43,511 nucleotides of DNA from positions 1 through 43,511 of the forward strand of contig JAFSEA010000070.1 of assembly GCA_017435965.1 (NCBI GenBank), written 5' to 3'. Source of the stretch: Oscillospiraceae bacterium. Lineage in GTDB: Bacteria; Bacillota; Clostridia; Oscillospirales; JAAYXM01. This document shows, in pieces, positions 41,534-43,511 of the stretch (within the stretch, counting starts at the first letter, position 1; every line of letters begins with the position of its first letter). The position numbers and the translations under genes were made by a program. The notes under the pieces are model-generated. The model was given only the letters and a program-made list of their open reading frames with translations, did no database searches and had not been told where the DNA came from.

Positions 41534-41552
41534 AGTATGCTTTAAGCATACT
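41534..41552. repeat. Inverted repeat ahead of giant 4
   Basis: A perfect 7-bp inverted repeat (41534-41540 with 41546-41552, 5-nt centre) lies in the 79-bp gap between the second amidohydrolase and giant 4. No T-run follows on the plus strand, so it is more likely an operator or mRNA-processing hairpin than a terminator. Confidence 0.4.
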
Positions 41553-41579
41553 GTATAAAAAATAAGGAGGAAGAATGAA

Positions 41580-43511
41580 ATGAAAAAATTATTATCACTG
41601 ATACTTGCGATTGCTTTGGTATTAAGCCTTGTTCCTGCGGTTTTTGCTGCGGAAGGCGAAGCGACGGAAAAAACGGAGCTTCGCATAAAGTATGACATTT
41701 TGGGAGCAGTAAAGAAGCTCGGAGTTTCTTGGGAATCAAGTGTGGGAGTGGACGGCGAAAAAAGAGTTCCGTTCACGAACATTGATTTTGCACTGACGGA
41801 CGGATTTTTCAGTTTCAAGGATTCTTCTTGCGGAATATTCACCGGACATTCGGAACTTAACTACAATAATATCTGTGGCTTCCAGATTTCAAGCAACGAC
41901 TGGATTGAGTTTGACATATATGTTCCCAAGGCAGGAACATATACAATGGAAATGTGGTGCGGAACTTATACATCGGATACAAGAACAAAGGTGTATGTCA
42001 ATGGTACTGAAGTGGGTGAATTCAGCAACTATGAAGAAAATGCTCCTGCATTGACGAAGGTTGTTGATGTGCCGAGATATATAGAAGGAATTACTTTTGA
42101 AAAAGCGGGTATTCATACAGTCAGATTCTTCGGAACATCAGATTATTGTACGGCAGGTACCTTCTATCTTGTTGATAGCAATGCAGGTGCGTCGTTGAGC
42201 CTTGCAACAATTGTTGCGGATATAGACAAAGACATACTTTCTTGCGGTACCGGGGAAACTGCAATAATAGAAACATCGCTCTATATGAATGACGGAAGTG
42301 CAGTTTCGGATGCATCCGCATATCCTGTTTCTTTCAAAAGCGATAATGAGGCTGTTGCAAGCGTTTCTGAAGATGGAGTTGTAACTCCGGGAGCAGCAGG
42401 AAAGGCAAAAATAACTGCGTATGCAACAAATGAATTCGGTGAAGAAGTTTATGCAATAAAAGAAATTTCTGTTGTTGACGGTGCTGTAATTAAATATGAT
42501 ATAAATAAGCATCTGTTTACCGACTTGGGCTATACAGATTCAACCTCTGTAGAAGAAGGTTCACTCACAAGGCTTGATGAAACCGTAACGGATGGTTTTT
42601 ACAGTTATCTGGGCGGTATGGACTATGACAGAAACTATATAAAGTACAGTCACGGCGCCGGAATAATACAGCTTATGAGTACCGGCACGAAGATATCATT
42701 TAAGGTTTATGTACCGATTGCAGGTTCTTACCGCGTGGAGGCTGACACCTTGGAAGTAAACACGGATCGTTGTGATGTTGATATAAATGTGTATATAACA
42801 AAGGATGCTGCAAATGAGTATCCGAAGAATTTGGTCGGAGGTTATAACGCTTATAATGCTTCGGCGACTGCGGCAAAAAGTGTAAGAAAGTCGATTGGTC
42901 AGTACAACTTTACCGAACCGGGATATTACGTGATAAATTTTGTTCTTGCAAAGGGATATCAGGCCACTAGCGGAAGTCCGTACTCATTCGTCGGAAACTT
43001 CTACCTCATCGGTGGTGCAAACAGTACAATTATGAACGGCAAAATCACCTCAAGCACATCCTCAATCAATGTTGACGAGGGCGAAACTGCGGAAGTGGTT
43101 GCAACAGGATTTGTTTCCTCCACAACAGAAGCGGCAACATTTACATATTCATCAAGCAACACGGCTGTTGCAACGGTTGATTCGGAAAGCGGCGTTGTAA
43201 CACCCGTGGCGGAAGGCGTGGCAATAATCACAGCAACTTCAAATGCAGACCTTGCAAACACTCTCACAACAGAAATTGAAGTAACCTGCAATAAACCCGG
43301 TGAAGCGATTGCCGATACAAAGGTAAACTTTATGGCAAGTGCAGAAGAGGGCGGAACGGTAACAGACAATAAGCTTGTAAAGGAAGTAGCAATCGGAAGC
43401 AATGTCACGGTAGAAGCAACTGCAAACGACGGTTATGAATTTGCATACTGGAGAAACGCAAGCGGAAAGCATCTTTCTTCAAATGCAAAGGAAACCTTTA
43501 AGGTAAACACA
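41580..43511 (+). CDS. Giant surface protein 4, 5' part (runs off the window)
   Basis: The first 644 codons of a frame still open at the window edge. The signal peptide ends near residue 23 (AVFAA). Two beta-sandwich-like modules (about 30-200 and 300-475), each with a FxIYVPxAGxY or FKVYVPIAGSY strand, alternate with Big_2-type Ig domains (about 205-298 and 480-570). The visible part ends in an InlB B-repeat-like domain with GYEFAYWRNASG. The ATG at 41580 follows AAGGAGG by 9 nt; an ATG at 41575 opens only a two-codon frame. By analogy with giants 1-3 a catalytic core and SLH repeats may follow, but neither is visible. Same direction as the amidohydrolase genes and 79 bp after them. Confidence 0.85.
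   Translation, partial: MKKLLSLILAIALVLSLVPAVFAAEGEATEKTELRIKYDILGAVKKLGVSWESSVGVDGEKRVPFTNIDFALTDGFFSFKDSSCGIFTGHSELNYNNICGFQISSNDWIEFDIYVPKAGTYTMEMWCGTYTSDTRTKVYVNGTEVGEFSNYEENAPALTKVVDVPRYIEGITFEKAGIHTVRFFGTSDYCTAGTFYLVDSNAGASLSLATIVADIDKDILSCGTGETAIIETSLYMNDGSAVSDASAYPVSFKSDNEAVASVSEDGVVTPGAAGKAKITAYATNEFGEEVYAIKEISVVDGAVIKYDINKHLFTDLGYTDSTSVEEGSLTRLDETVTDGFYSYLGGMDYDRNYIKYSHGAGIIQLMSTGTKISFKVYVPIAGSYRVEADTLEVNTDRCDVDINVYITKDAANEYPKNLVGGYNAYNASATAAKSVRKSIGQYNFTEPGYYVINFVLAKGYQATSGSPYSFVGNFYLIGGANSTIMNGKITSSTSSINVDEGETAEVVATGFVSSTTEAATFTYSSSNTAVATVDSESGVVTPVAEGVAIITATSNADLANTLTTEIEVTCNKPGEAIADTKVNFMASAEEGGTVTDNKLVKEVAIGSNVTVEATANDGYEFAYWRNASGKHLSSNAKETFKVNT

Noticed and set aside
41575..41583. 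ATG at 41575 as start of giant 4
   Set aside because: It opens a two-codon frame ending in TGA; the ATG at 41580 leads directly into a signal peptide with the RBS at 9 nt.

Overview
The window looks like a chromosomal segment of a low-to-medium G+C Gram-positive anaerobe of class Clostridia, probably a host-associated or fibre-degrading Oscillospiraceae/Eubacteriales-type organism. The basis is Bacillota-style ribosome binding sites and sigma-A promoters, strong intrinsic terminators, Sec signal peptides on enormous exported proteins, three C-terminal S-layer homology (SLH) repeats, AraC-family regulators, and an OmpR-type two-component system. No rRNA, tRNA or CRISPR array was recognised.

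Layout. 1-900: an intact single-gene IS200-type insertion sequence (tnpA) with terminal hairpins and a ribosome-binding-site-sequestering inverted repeat. 900-19100: an AraC regulator divergent from giant surface protein 1 (2560 aa), a second AraC regulator, then giant surface protein 2 (2690 aa). 19150-24500: an accessory island of a broken XRE regulator, two overlapping genes (unknown 349 aa; membrane/TPR-like/DUF6273 689 aa), a two-TM protein, a HEPN-like gene remnant and a 259-aa protein, followed by about 420 bp with no convincing gene. 24690-30390: a cytoplasmic putative glycosidase, an extended SDR, a response regulator-histidine kinase-small membrane protein operon, and a small charged protein. 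30395-43511: an AraC regulator divergent from giant protein 3 (2425 aa), then another AraC regulator divergent from two amidohydrolase-like genes and giant protein 4, which runs off the window.

How it fits together. Giants 1-3 share one plan: signal peptide, repeated beta-sandwich-like modules interleaved with Big_2-type Ig domains, a four-cysteine zinc-ribbon-like insert, a heparinase II/III-like polysaccharide-lyase core, a He_PIG-like domain, a low-complexity linker and three SLH repeats. They are best read as cell-wall-tethered lyases or binders of a uronate-containing polysaccharide. Each giant gene has its own AraC regulator immediately upstream, so the region resembles a Gram-positive polysaccharide utilisation locus with dedicated control of each surface protein. 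No sugar transporter and no unsaturated-uronate pathway gene is visible, so substrate and pathway are unproven.

The main second-look items are: the lyase family with its changed neutraliser residue; a recurrent undescribed N-terminal module, tandemly duplicated in giant 2; exchange of the SLH cassette between giants 1 and 2; shared 11-bp-period TTAACAT boxes upstream of the two-component operon and two neighbouring transcripts; and the unclassified accessory island with an operator-embedded promoter and a nonsense-interrupted regulator.
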